Below, in pieces: positions 43,079 through 51,711 of a stretch of 64,000 bases of DNA. This DNA is from Collinsella sp. zg1085. Its GTDB lineage: Bacteria > Actinomycetota > Coriobacteriia > Coriobacteriales > Coriobacteriaceae. Every line of letters starts with the position of its first letter. Position 1 is the first letter of the stretch. The DNA lies in NCBI RefSeq assembly GCF_018889955.1, contig NZ_CP076545.1, positions 806,001-870,000 of the forward strand, given 5' to 3'. A model generated the notes under the pieces. That model saw nothing but the letters and a program-made list of their open reading frames with translations, was not told the origin of the DNA and made no database searches. The position numbers and the translations under genes were made by a program.

Positions 43079-44473
43079 ATGTCGCAGCACACCGCCCAGC
43101 TCAATCAATATAGCGTTCCGTTTGTGGTACCTGAGCTCAGCTATCAAGATGCTTGTGCAATCTCGCAAGATACCGGTTCAATTCCGGGTATTACCGGTCC
43201 TTTACTTGAGACGGTTGTGGATATGCTCGATGAGCTTGCACGACCAGATGCACATATGGATGTCATTCAGATTGCAGGGACCAATGGTAAGTCATCAACC
43301 ACCCGTTTTTGTGCAGCAATGTTAATGGGAGAGGGATATAACACTGCACTGTATACCTCTCCTCACCTCGTGGAATACCCTGAGCGCATGGAGCTTAACG
43401 GACAGATTGTAAGCCAAGATATGTATGCACACGGTGTCTCTGCGGCTGCTGAGGCAGGTCGTCGAGTTAATGAGCGCCGTAACACCCAGGGTTTGGCTCC
43501 CTATATCATTACACCATTTGATTTACTAACAGTTGCTGCGCTGGTAATTTTTGCCGAAGCACAGATGGATGTTTGCGTGCTTGAGGTTGGTCTTGGTGGT
43601 CGTTGGGACGCAACCAGTGCAACAAATCCTTCTTTGGTAGCAATTACTGGCATCGGCTATGACCACATGCATATTCTGGGTAATACACTTGCCGAGATTA
43701 CTGCTGAGAAGGCTGCCATTATTAAGCCGGGGCGTACGGTAATTCTCGGAGCAGGAACTCAGCTTCCAGAGGTTCGCTCAGTTATTGAGGAGCAGTGTGA
43801 ACAAGCGGGTGTAACTCCGTTGTATCCACATCATGAGCTGCTGCACGCACCGGGCTATCTGGGTGATAGCCTAAAGCTTAACGTGCAAGGCATATATCAA
43901 AGCTACACCGTTGAGGCAACAAAGCCGGTGTATCAAGCACAAAATATTGCGCTTGCAGTGGCTCTAACAGAGGCATATGTGGGTCACGCGCTGCAGGAGG
44001 GGCATATTCGCGTAGCTCTGCAGCAATGTCCAACACCAGGGCGTTTTGATATAGTGCAGCACGAGCCTTTGATACTCATCGATGCTTGTCATAACCCCCA
44101 GAGCTGTGCTCATTTTGTTCAAGCGCTTGATGAGTTGTCGCCAGATGTGAATAAGCGTCCCACCTTGCTGATTGCTGCCCTATCAGATAAGGATGTAGAA
44201 GGAATCGTAGATGTGCTCTCTGCTGCCTTTCCGCGGTTTGCGGTTACGCAAACCACATCAGCGCGGTCGTTGCCTGCTCAAGACTTGGCAGAGCGGTTGC
44301 GTGCTCATCTGTGTCAACAGGGGAGAAACGAGGTAGAGATTGAGTGTTTTACACACGTTGGAGAAGCTCTGTCGAGCTATCGTGAACGCGGCTTAGCGCT
44401 TGTGGCAGCAGGCACCATTACGCTTGCAGGCGAAGTAAGTCGCGAGCTAAGGAGTCAAGCTTTCACGCGGTAA
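43079..44473 (+). CDS. folC: Folylpolyglutamate synthase / dihydrofolate synthase
   Basis: Adds glutamates to folates, holding them in the cell. The 464-residue Mur-ligase-type protein has the ATP loop AGTNGKSSTTRF near residue 65, LEVGLGGRWDATS and the DACHNPQS block in the C-terminal half. The start at 43079 follows AGAGGA at 9 bases; a 27-codon upstream extension overlaps a small hairpin region and is not supported. It lies 99 bases after the cyclo-ligase gene on the same strand. Confidence 0.95.
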   Translation: MSQHTAQLNQYSVPFVVPELSYQDACAISQDTGSIPGITGPLLETVVDMLDELARPDAHMDVIQIAGTNGKSSTTRFCAAMLMGEGYNTALYTSPHLVEYPERMELNGQIVSQDMYAHGVSAAAEAGRRVNERRNTQGLAPYIITPFDLLTVAALVIFAEAQMDVCVLEVGLGGRWDATSATNPSLVAITGIGYDHMHILGNTLAEITAEKAAIIKPGRTVILGAGTQLPEVRSVIEEQCEQAGVTPLYPHHELLHAPGYLGDSLKLNVQGIYQSYTVEATKPVYQAQNIALAVALTEAYVGHALQEGHIRVALQQCPTPGRFDIVQHEPLILIDACHNPQSCAHFVQALDELSPDVNKRPTLLIAALSDKDVEGIVDVLSAAFPRFAVTQTTSARSLPAQDLAERLRAHLCQQGRNEVEIECFTHVGEALSSYRERGLALVAAGTITLAGEVSRELRSQAFTR

Positions 44474-44490
44474 AACTACTTCTCTCACGT

Positions 44491-44652
44491 TTGACAAAAA
44501 TGGGCAATATGGCAGTAAGAAACCCCCGTGGGTCGATAAGTTCTTTATAAAACAGCAGGTAGATGAACTGATGTTTTTATACCGATAGGGGGTTTATTGC
44601 CACATTGCCCGTTTTTGTCAGAATATAGTGCCAAATTGCCCATTTCTGTCAA
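44491..44652. mobile_element. MITE-like palindromic element
   Basis: TTGACAAAAATGGGCAATATGGCA at 44491-44514 recurs inverted at 44629-44652 with two mismatches, and a third, inverted copy lies at 44598-44621. Between them AAACCCCC and GGGGGTTT (44520-44527, 44588-44595) extend the pairing, so bases 44491-44621 can fold into one long imperfect hairpin. No open reading frame and no clear target duplication were seen. A non-autonomous IS derivative is the most likely reading; a structured 3-prime end of folC is the alternative. Confidence 0.55.
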
Positions 44653-44747
44653 AACGGGTAATCCACGCGAGTAGTGCTGTGAGTCGTACGTTTACAAATA
44701 ATAAAACTGCTTTTTCTAACGTAGCTCACGTAGTGTTTCCAACTGGC

Positions 44748-44791
44748 GGCGTTTAACGCGGGGGAGAGGGCTTTCCCTTGCGCTAAACGCC
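44748..44791. repeat. Strong hairpin downstream of the DUF438 gene
   Basis: GGCGTTTAACGC and GCGCTAAACGCC pair almost fully and enclose a loop with a second stem AGGG/CCCT. No T run follows on either strand. It lies 9 bases past the end of the convergent DUF438 gene. Confidence 0.55.
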
Positions 44792-44799
44792 ATGGCAGT

Positions 44800-46398
44800 C
44801 TATTTATCTGAGCCGCGTCGATTCTCACCCTCAAGAGAGCGTATTTCAGCAATATCTTGAGTTGTTTCTAGGGCACCGAGGTAGTTACCCTCAGCATCGC
44901 GGACTGCAAAATAGCGAACATACAAGAACGCATCACCTCTATGAAACCAAAAGTCGAAAGAATCGCTTTCACCGCTCTTGAAGTTTTCAAAAATCATACG
45001 AACCATTTCTTGGCTCTTAGGCGGGTGACATGCATAAACATCACGCCCGAGACAGCTCATGGGACGAGGGAAAGCGCGGGTATCGCCATGTGAGAAATAC
45101 CGTGTCTTGTCCTCGCTATCAACAAAGGTCATATCAAGCGGAATAGTATTAAGCACTGCTTCAAGCTGTGCGACCGTAAAACTTCCCGTAGACAGCTTAA
45201 TGAGCTGCTCAGACTCGGGTGCACTATCCTCGGTTGTAGAACTAGCGTTAGTTGTATCCTCAACACGTTCGAGTTCATTATTAAGCTTTAACGCGCGAAT
45301 GCGATCGTTGGCAAGCTCAAGCGCATCTGCTCGCCAGATAACTGGCTTCTCAATAAAGGCATAGCCAATCTCAGGCCCATCAGCAGCAATTTGTGTCCAC
45401 TCAGTTGCACTTAAATTTTCAAGTGCAAGCGGAATAAGAACTTGCTCTTCTTTATCAATCATAGAGCGCGTGTCGATTGCAGCTTTCTTAAGAATTTCTG
45501 CTACCTCACGCAAAACAAGTGCATGCACCGCAGCGCCTGCCCAATCAAGTCGCTCACGGGCAAGCTTTACTTGGTCTCGGATTTCGTCGTCCTTGCCCCA
45601 CATAACGCTTGACGGACCCATAATGTTGTGCTGCTCAAGATGGGGGAATAACAGCTCTTCTTTGCGTTTGTAGTGAGTAAATACCTGAGCATATCGGTCT
45701 AGGTCCCCATAAAGAAGTGTGGCAACCGACTTTGCCTTCATATCTTCAGGAAGCTTTGCTGCGAGCTCAAGATGCTCTTCAAGTTCTTGTAAAAACTCAG
45801 CAATAGCTTTGTTTTCAAGCAGCATAAGCTGTACCGGATGTCCCGGAGTCTCACCGGCTTCACCTTGGGGTACGGCACATGCAATACCTCCCTCAAACAG
45901 AGTTGCATGTACATCACATAAGCGTTGCACCTCTTCAATTGCTACACCACTCGCCATGAGAGCTTGCTCAGCTGCGGCAATTTCTGAACCCGAAACTGAT
46001 TCAAAATTACGTCGGAAGTCTTCTTGCACGTCTTCAACACTCTCACCATTGCCAAGGCGCTCTAAGAAAGAACGAAGCAATTTCTGACGCTCTTCGGGTG
46101 TGCGGGCAATCTGATTTGAATCCTCGGTGCTCGCATCTGCCCTTTCTTTGAGCGCCTCAGGGAGATTGCTGCCCTCTACCTCAAACCCCGCTGCTCGAAA
46201 TGCCCGTACAACATCTGCAAGGTCAATCTTTTTGAACTCACAGCCCTGTGGAATCGTCATAAAACGCCCCATTGTTGCTAAGCGCCCAGGAAGCGTAATC
46301 TCTGTAAAGCCAAGCTTTGCCATAAGTTCAATAATTTCTGGATATGCTTTAGAAATGCTATAGACCGATTCATCTAAATTGATAGTTTTACCTGCCAT
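44800..46398 (-). CDS. DUF438 / hemerythrin / PAS domain protein
   Basis: A 532-residue cytoplasmic protein. Domains in order are a DUF1858-like N-terminus (about residues 5-60), the DUF438 region (about 90-170), a helical hemerythrin-type HHE domain (about 185-340; HTKRKEELL-like HYKRKEELLFPHLEQH and MIDKEEQVLIPLAL) and a C-terminal PAS domain (about 415-520; ending LGALETTQDIAEIRSLEGE). Such proteins are thought to sense oxygen, NO or redox state through a diiron site in anaerobes. ATG 46398 follows GAAAGGG. No partner kinase is adjacent. Confidence 0.88.
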   Translation of the reverse strand: MAGKTINLDESVYSISKAYPEIIELMAKLGFTEITLPGRLATMGRFMTIPQGCEFKKIDLADVVRAFRAAGFEVEGSNLPEALKERADASTEDSNQIARTPEERQKLLRSFLERLGNGESVEDVQEDFRRNFESVSGSEIAAAEQALMASGVAIEEVQRLCDVHATLFEGGIACAVPQGEAGETPGHPVQLMLLENKAIAEFLQELEEHLELAAKLPEDMKAKSVATLLYGDLDRYAQVFTHYKRKEELLFPHLEQHNIMGPSSVMWGKDDEIRDQVKLARERLDWAGAAVHALVLREVAEILKKAAIDTRSMIDKEEQVLIPLALENLSATEWTQIAADGPEIGYAFIEKPVIWRADALELANDRIRALKLNNELERVEDTTNASSTTEDSAPESEQLIKLSTGSFTVAQLEAVLNTIPLDMTFVDSEDKTRYFSHGDTRAFPRPMSCLGRDVYACHPPKSQEMVRMIFENFKSGESDSFDFWFHRGDAFLYVRYFAVRDAEGNYLGALETTQDIAEIRSLEGENRRGSDK

Positions 46399-46514
46399 AC
46401 TAAGCCCTTTCTTGATAGGAAATATTGTCTTAGCGCCGAACTATAGCGAAGTACAACATAACTAACTGTTGTAGTTACAACAAAACAGAAGCATCATATT
46501 TGGTGCACAATTCG

Positions 46515-47681
46515 TTATAAGAACCTATACGAAACTCTATCTACACCAACTGATAAAAACCCAAGCGCACGTGCAACCGCAGGCTGCATATCGATAACGC
46601 GACCATCTACATAAGGACCGCGATCGTTAACTACGGCAATAACAGAGACACCCCGATATGTAATTTCAACACGAGTGCCAAACGGTACCCCCAACATGGC
46701 GATACCCATGGACGACTCGGTAACAATTGAGCCGTTGGCGGTGGTTTCGCCTAAAAAGCCATCATCTATGCCATAGTAGGATGCAATACCTGTTTTCCAA
46801 CCCCGTGCGTCTTGAGAGCTAGATTCTGTCGCTGAGCTGCTAATTGATGTCTCTGTGCTAGAGCTTGGTGAATTTGAATCATGAGATGGCTGGTTGTTAG
46901 TGGCATGCTCGTTTGTGGTGGTATTGGGACTTGTTGTAGCGCTGGTGTTTTGAGAGTTAGTTTCAGGATTTTGGACATTGGTGCTTGCATTCGTAGCTGC
47001 GAGTTCTTGTTCAGCCGCACGTATATGCTCTGCTACCTGCTCACGCGCCTCACCTGCTGCTACTGCCTCAGGCTCATTAGAAGATTTTGCACGTCGAAGC
47101 AGCTCATCATGGGCGGTCTGAGCACGTTTAAGTGAGCGTGATGCTTCGTTTTGCTTAGATATAGCCTTGTCTTTTGCCGTACTCAGCTGTTGTAGTTTTT
47201 CTTCAAGCTCGGTCTTTGTTTGCTTGAGTATATCAAGCTCAGAAACATGCTTACTCTGAATAACCGCGAGATACTTAGCCAAGTTTGTTAGACTTGCAAA
47301 CGAATCTAGGCTCAGAAGGGCTACTAAAATATTGATTGAACTGTGTCTCATTTTATATTCATCACGGGTAGATTGTAGAGCTTGCTTACGCTGAGCAGGC
47401 AATGTTTGTTCTTCAAGTGTTAGTATCTCGGTAGCAAGTATATCAATATCTGTTTGTAGTTGATGAACCTCATCAAGTGCTGTTTGTACCTGTTTTGTTG
47501 CGCTCTGGATTTCATCGACAAGCGCATTAACATCTTGTCCAACAGATACGGGAGCTGCAAAAGCTGGCGCAATATGACCGAAGGGGCATAGACACCCAAG
47601 AAACATGCTTAGGCATAAAAGCGTGCTAAACGTTCGTATTGAATGTTCGCACGGCGTTTGAGTTGTACACAAGACACGCAT
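46515..47681 (-). CDS. RlpA-like secreted protein with PcsB-type coiled coil
   Basis: A 388-residue exported protein. After a signal peptide (to about residue 43) come a coiled coil of the PcsB/EnvC type (about 50-220, with TLPAQRKQALQSTRDEYKMR), a Ser/Thr/Asn-rich linker and a C-terminal RlpA double-psi barrel (about 290-388) with the hallmark NDRGPYVDGRVIDM. RlpA proteins act on peptidoglycan glycan strands in Gram-negatives; activity here is inferred. The ATG at 47681 is chosen because GAGGAG would lie inside the gene if the TTG at 47702 were used; spacing is long (13 bases). Confidence 0.85.
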   Translation of the reverse strand: MRVLCTTQTPCEHSIRTFSTLLCLSMFLGCLCPFGHIAPAFAAPVSVGQDVNALVDEIQSATKQVQTALDEVHQLQTDIDILATEILTLEEQTLPAQRKQALQSTRDEYKMRHSSINILVALLSLDSFASLTNLAKYLAVIQSKHVSELDILKQTKTELEEKLQQLSTAKDKAISKQNEASRSLKRAQTAHDELLRRAKSSNEPEAVAAGEAREQVAEHIRAAEQELAATNASTNVQNPETNSQNTSATTSPNTTTNEHATNNQPSHDSNSPSSSTETSISSSATESSSQDARGWKTGIASYYGIDDGFLGETTANGSIVTESSMGIAMLGVPFGTRVEITYRGVSVIAVVNDRGPYVDGRVIDMQPAVARALGFLSVGVDRVSYRFL

Positions 47682-47812
47682 AAAGCTTATATCGCTCCTC
47701 AAGCCAAGGTTGAGCGGCTCGGTATCGCAGAATTGTTCACTATACTACCTGAGAAATACTCAAGTTCATGTTGAGCTTAAAGCTTTCATGAATCAGTCAT
47801 TATGTTCATAGC

Positions 47813-47826
47813 GTGACTTATGTCAC
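47813..47826. promoter_or_regulatory. Dyad GTGAC-TTAT-GTCAC, possible operator
   Basis: A perfect 5-4-5 dyad 60 bases before the zinc-ribbon gene, just upstream of a TATACAAT-like -10 region. Spacing resembles Crp/Fnr-type sites but the half-sites are not a standard match. Confidence 0.35.
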
Positions 47827-47886
47827 AATTTCCACACTATCGGTATACAATTCTTCAAGACTATCACTGACCGAAGGGGTTTCTTT

Positions 47887-48318
47887 ATGTCGAAGTACCT
47901 ATCTGAGCTTATGTCACCGCAGCTCATGGCTGTTGTGTATTTGTTTATAGCCTTTTTGGTCGCCCTGTATGCGCTTTCAGTTGCCTACGTAGTAATTGAC
48001 GCGCGTCGTCGTGGCGCGCAGGCATGGGCACTATGGGCAATCGTAGCGCTTATACCTTGCGTTGGACTGGTGGCATATCTGGTTTTGCGTCCAAACTCAT
48101 ATGCGGCCGACCGCGCCGAGCAAGAGCTTGACGTGGCACTCCGTGAGCGTGAGTTGTTGCAGTATGGAAGCTGTCCAGCGTGTAATGGTCCCATTGAAAA
48201 GGACTTTATTGTGTGTCCTGTTTGCAATACGCAGGTTCGCAATGTCTGCCCGAGTTGTCAAAAACCGCTTGACGCTCATTGGAAGGTTTGTCCGTATTGC
48301 CGAACGCATATCCAATAA
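47887..48318 (+). CDS. Membrane protein with C-terminal double zinc ribbon
   Basis: A 143-residue protein with two membrane segments (about residues 12-33 and 45-66), a short cytoplasmic acidic/basic stretch and four CxxC pairs near the C-terminus (CPAC, CPVC, CPSC, CPYC), which make a double zinc ribbon. Function is unknown; proteins of this build are common in actinobacteria. The N-terminal pair of helices with a short loop resembles the phospholipase D nuclease N-terminal domain. AAGGGG precedes the ATG; a terminator follows. Confidence 0.85.
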   Translation: MSKYLSELMSPQLMAVVYLFIAFLVALYALSVAYVVIDARRRGAQAWALWAIVALIPCVGLVAYLVLRPNSYAADRAEQELDVALRERELLQYGSCPACNGPIEKDFIVCPVCNTQVRNVCPSCQKPLDAHWKVCPYCRTHIQ

Positions 48319-48354
48319 GCATGTCGGAGATTTTAAGCTTCTGTCATGCTCGTT

Positions 48355-48392
48355 AACCCGTCTTTTTGCCTCGGTGAAAAGACGGGTTTCTC
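48355..48392 (+). terminator. Intrinsic terminator before thrS
   Basis: AACCCGTCTTTT and AAAAGACGGGTT form a perfect 12-bp stem with a 10-base loop, then TCTCT. No T-box features were seen, so it most likely ends the zinc-ribbon gene. Confidence 0.88.
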
Positions 48393-48424
48393 TACCGTAT
48401 TGCATACTTTTTTAGAAAGGTCAT

Positions 48425-50191
48425 ATGACGATGAAAGCACTTTTTAATGATGGCAACGTTGCTGAGGTAGGCGCAGAAGAATCGCTGCATGTTTTGAGAC
48501 ATTCAGCGGCGCATATTTTAGCTCAGGCTATTAAGCGTTTGTATCCCGATGCCACCTTTGCATATGGACCTGCCAATGAACAGGGTTTTTATTACGATGT
48601 AGACCCAGGCGCTGCAAAAATAACTGACGAAGATTTGCCAGTTATAGAGGCAGAGATGAAAAAAATCGTTAAAGAAAACTTGAAGTTTCAAACCTTTGAG
48701 CTTCCTCGTGAAGAGGCAATTGCCCTTATGCAGGAGCGCGGTGAGAAATATAAGGTTGAGCATATTGATGATTTAGACCTGGACGCTCGTATTACCTTTT
48801 TTCAGCAGGGTGACTACATAGACATGTGTACCGGTCCTCATCTTCTGTATACCAAGGCGTTGAAAGCCTTTAAGCTGACGGGCATATCGGGTGCATATTG
48901 GAAAGCAGACGCCAACAATAAAATGCTGACACGTGTAAGTGGAACAGCATTTGCCACCAAAGACGAACTTGCTGAGCATGAGCGCATGCTTGCCGAGGCG
49001 GAAAAACGCGACCATCGAAAGATTGGTCGCGAAATGGAACTGTTTATGATGAGTGACGCAGGTCCGGGTTTTCCATTTTGGCTGCCCAATGGCATGCGGG
49101 TACGCAATGCACTGATGCAGTATTGGCAGGAAATGCAAGAAAAATACGGCTACGAGCAGGTGCAAACTCCCGTTATTTTGTCGCGCTCACTTTGGGAAAC
49201 CTCAGGGCACTGGGACCACTATAAAGACAATATGTATACCACCCTCATTGATGAGGAAGATTTTGCTGTAAAGCCCATGAACTGCCCGGGTGCTTGTCTT
49301 ATTTATAAGAATCGTCCACGCAGCTACCGAGATTTGCCCTTAAAGTTGGCTGAGGCTGGTCTTGACCATCGCCATGAGCTCAAAGGTGCTCTTCATGGCT
49401 TGTTCCGTGTACGTGAGTTCACACAAGATGATGCACATCTTTTTATTCGACCCGATCAAATTATCGAGCAGGTAACAGATACCGCGCAGTTAATCACAGC
49501 CTACTATGCACAATTTGGGTTCCCCTATCGTGTTGAGCTTTCAACGCGCCCTGAGGATTCTATGGGCTCTGATGAAGACTGGGCACGTGCCGAGGAAGGT
49601 CTTAAGAGCGCACTTGACTCAATGGGTCTTGATTATCGTGTAAACCCCGGTGATGGCGCTTTTTATGGTCCAAAGATTGACTTCCATCTGCAAGATTGCT
49701 TGGGTCGTACCTGGCAGTGCGGCACCATTCAGCTTGACTTCCAGCTGCCGCACAACTTTGAGCTTGAATACGTTGACTCTGATGGTCAAAAGAAGCAGCC
49801 TATTTTGATTCACCGTGCAGGTTTCGGCTCATTCGAGCGCTTTATTGGTATGCTCACTGAGCAATATGCAGGTAAATTCCCCACATGGCTCTCACCTTGT
49901 CAGGTAAAAGTGCTACCGGTTTCTGAAAAGACACGCAGCTATGCTCGTGAGGTTAGCTCAGCTCTGCGTGAGGCGGGTATTCGCGTAAAGCTTGATGAGC
50001 GCGATGAAAAAATTGGCTATAAGATTCGTGAGGCACGCAGTATTGATCGCGTTCCATATATGCTGATTTTGGGCGAGCAAGAAATTGAAGCTCAAAACAT
50101 TTCGGTTCGCGACCGTACCAACGAAACGCACCAGTCAGATTTAGCCGCCTTTATCGCTGACATTACTCAGGAGATTGCTGAGCGCCGCTAA
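48425..50191 (+). CDS. thrS: Threonine-tRNA ligase lacking the N-terminal TGS domain
   Basis: Charges tRNA-Thr. The 588-residue protein begins only about 20 residues before the editing domain (HSAAHIL, then YIDMCTGPH, the conserved editing His and Cys), whereas E. coli ThrRS has about 60 more residues of TGS domain. Aminoacylation residues are present: PMNCPG, QDDAHLF and IHRAGFGSFERF. The C-terminal anticodon domain is complete. AAAGG precedes ATG 48425 closely; ATG 48431 is the alternative. Nothing upstream could encode a missing domain. Confidence 0.95.
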   Translation: MTMKALFNDGNVAEVGAEESLHVLRHSAAHILAQAIKRLYPDATFAYGPANEQGFYYDVDPGAAKITDEDLPVIEAEMKKIVKENLKFQTFELPREEAIALMQERGEKYKVEHIDDLDLDARITFFQQGDYIDMCTGPHLLYTKALKAFKLTGISGAYWKADANNKMLTRVSGTAFATKDELAEHERMLAEAEKRDHRKIGREMELFMMSDAGPGFPFWLPNGMRVRNALMQYWQEMQEKYGYEQVQTPVILSRSLWETSGHWDHYKDNMYTTLIDEEDFAVKPMNCPGACLIYKNRPRSYRDLPLKLAEAGLDHRHELKGALHGLFRVREFTQDDAHLFIRPDQIIEQVTDTAQLITAYYAQFGFPYRVELSTRPEDSMGSDEDWARAEEGLKSALDSMGLDYRVNPGDGAFYGPKIDFHLQDCLGRTWQCGTIQLDFQLPHNFELEYVDSDGQKKQPILIHRAGFGSFERFIGMLTEQYAGKFPTWLSPCQVKVLPVSEKTRSYAREVSSALREAGIRVKLDERDEKIGYKIREARSIDRVPYMLILGEQEIEAQNISVRDRTNETHQSDLAAFIADITQEIAERR

Positions 50192-50255
50192 ACTCGTGCG
50201 GGACAGGGTTTGAGGTACTTGTTGCATTATTGGGTGTTTGCAAGGAGATATGTTA

Positions 50256-51323
50256 ATGAATTGCTTTGAGGCACTCATTGCTCATCATATACAGGAGAGC
50301 CAGACACGTGCAAGCTGGTTTGTATCTGCTGGTAGTACGGCAGATGCTCTTGCCAAGCTGGGCTTGCTTAGCTCAGCTGATAAGCTGGTGGTATATGGTA
50401 AGGACGCCCTATCACGCTATCAACAAGTACTCGGTGAGTCTTGCGTATGCGCTGCGCACGAGGTGAGCGCAGAAGCATTTTGTTTGGCTTCTGTTTCTAC
50501 TAGACGTACTCTGACTGAGGGAAGTCCTGCGTCATATGCCCATACACCAGGACAGGGTCCAGAGCACGTTTTCTGGATGCTTGATGCGTTGAGCATACCT
50601 GACCTTCGGGTACCCGATATTACAAGCTTTGCCACTGCCGCGCGAGAGTGTGGCGCACTATTGCTGGTTGATATTAGTCGTATAGGCTCTTATGGCGCAC
50701 CGGCATTACGGCTCGGTGCCCATATGGTGTTTGAGCAGTTAGGTATATGTGAGGCGCAGCAAGCACTTCATCTTGTTATGGTATCTGTTCCTCATACCAA
50801 GCGTGGGCGCGGTAAAAAACAACACGAAGACCTTTTAGCTGAGACAGCGTATCGACTCTTAAACATGCGTTTAGGCGATGCTGTAGAAGCGTCGCATGAA
50901 GAACGTGCGTTTGATGCTCACGTGAAAAAAACTGCCACTGCACATACACGCGAACACGCGCAACAACGCTTTGACCTTGCACGCACGCTTGCTGCCTACC
51001 TCGATTGTCACCCACAAATAAACAAAACCATATTCCCCGGACTTGAGCACCACCCAGATAGGGGACACGTGGGCAGAGTGCTCGAACACGGAGCAGGTCC
51101 ACTCATTGCACTGCAATTAGGAGATGGTCTTGAACCGGGCTGTTTGGCAGAGAATTTGTGTTTGGGTATCAGCCAACTTGACGCATCTGCAGAACACACT
51201 CGACTCGAACTAGTTCAAGGCACTGCCGATAGTAGCCAGCCTCACTTACTCCTTTCTTGTGGTACCGAAGACGCACTTGACATGATTGAACTGTTTGAAA
51301 AATCACTTCGTGTGGTTGATTAA
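50256..51323 (+). CDS. Degenerate Cys/Met-metabolism PLP-enzyme homologue
   Basis: A 355-residue protein whose plan follows the cystathionine gamma-synthase family: LGAHMVFEQLG in place of the LGADIVVHSATK PLP-lysine segment, FPGLEHHPDRGHV like the family FPGL-HP motif, and LLLSCGTEDALDMIELFEKSL like the C-terminal SVG-ED block. The PLP lysine and most active-site residues are missing, so it is probably not a lyase. It may be a structural or regulatory remnant. ATG 50256 has AAGGAG 8 bases upstream. It follows thrS by 64 bases. Confidence 0.6.
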   Translation: MNCFEALIAHHIQESQTRASWFVSAGSTADALAKLGLLSSADKLVVYGKDALSRYQQVLGESCVCAAHEVSAEAFCLASVSTRRTLTEGSPASYAHTPGQGPEHVFWMLDALSIPDLRVPDITSFATAARECGALLLVDISRIGSYGAPALRLGAHMVFEQLGICEAQQALHLVMVSVPHTKRGRGKKQHEDLLAETAYRLLNMRLGDAVEASHEERAFDAHVKKTATAHTREHAQQRFDLARTLAAYLDCHPQINKTIFPGLEHHPDRGHVGRVLEHGAGPLIALQLGDGLEPGCLAENLCLGISQLDASAEHTRLELVQGTADSSQPHLLLSCGTEDALDMIELFEKSLRVVD

Positions 51324-51375
51324 ATAACAAGTTCAACCCTACGTTGTAAGAGAGTTTTCTTTTCCTTGATTCGCT

Positions 51376-51400
51376 CCCTTGTCGTATGTCAAGGGTTTTA
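51376..51400 (+). terminator. Intrinsic terminator
   Basis: CCCTTG and CAAGGG form a 6-bp stem with an 8-base loop followed by TTTTAT, ending the thrS operon. Confidence 0.75.
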
Positions 51401-51508
51401 TACGTCGCTCTGTATCCAGCACGACTCACAGATGTTTATAAAAAACTTAACCCTTTTTGTGTATAAGGGTGGCGAAGTGTTGAAAATTGTATATACTAGT
51501 TCTAGTTC

Positions 51509-51537
51509 GGAATGTAACCTTTTTGTTGGGCATGACC
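51509..51537 (+). promoter_or_regulatory. RNA antiterminator (RAT) site 1 for LicT
   Basis: GGAATGTAACC and TGGGCATGACC match the ends of the BglG/LicT RAT hairpin (family form GGATTGTTACTG...GCAGGCAAAACC). It lies 12 bases after a TATACT box (51492-51497) that may be the -10 of the operon. The rest of the gap from 51324 shows only the thrS-operon terminator. Confidence 0.65.
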
Positions 51538-51567
51538 GGCGACTGGTTCACAAGTACATATTTCCCT

Positions 51568-51645
51568 GGAATGTTACTCCTTGAGGCATGACCAAACTCA
51601 GTATTGCACAGGCGGTGCTGATAGGTTGCTTTAAGGAGTTTTTTT
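51568..51645 (+). terminator. RAT site 2 overlapping a terminator, LicT attenuator
   Basis: GGAATGTTACTCC...GAGGCATGACC (51568-51593) is a second RAT. ACTCCTT inside it (51576-51582) can pair with AAGGAGT (51633-51639), which runs into a T7 tract, so folding as RAT prevents the terminator. This is the classic LicT/SacT switch. Confidence 0.8.
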
Positions 51646-51711
51646 CTTAAGCGATCGTAGAGAAACGTTTGGGGAAAGTACAGAGGACTACAGATAAGGA
51701 GGAACGCTTAG

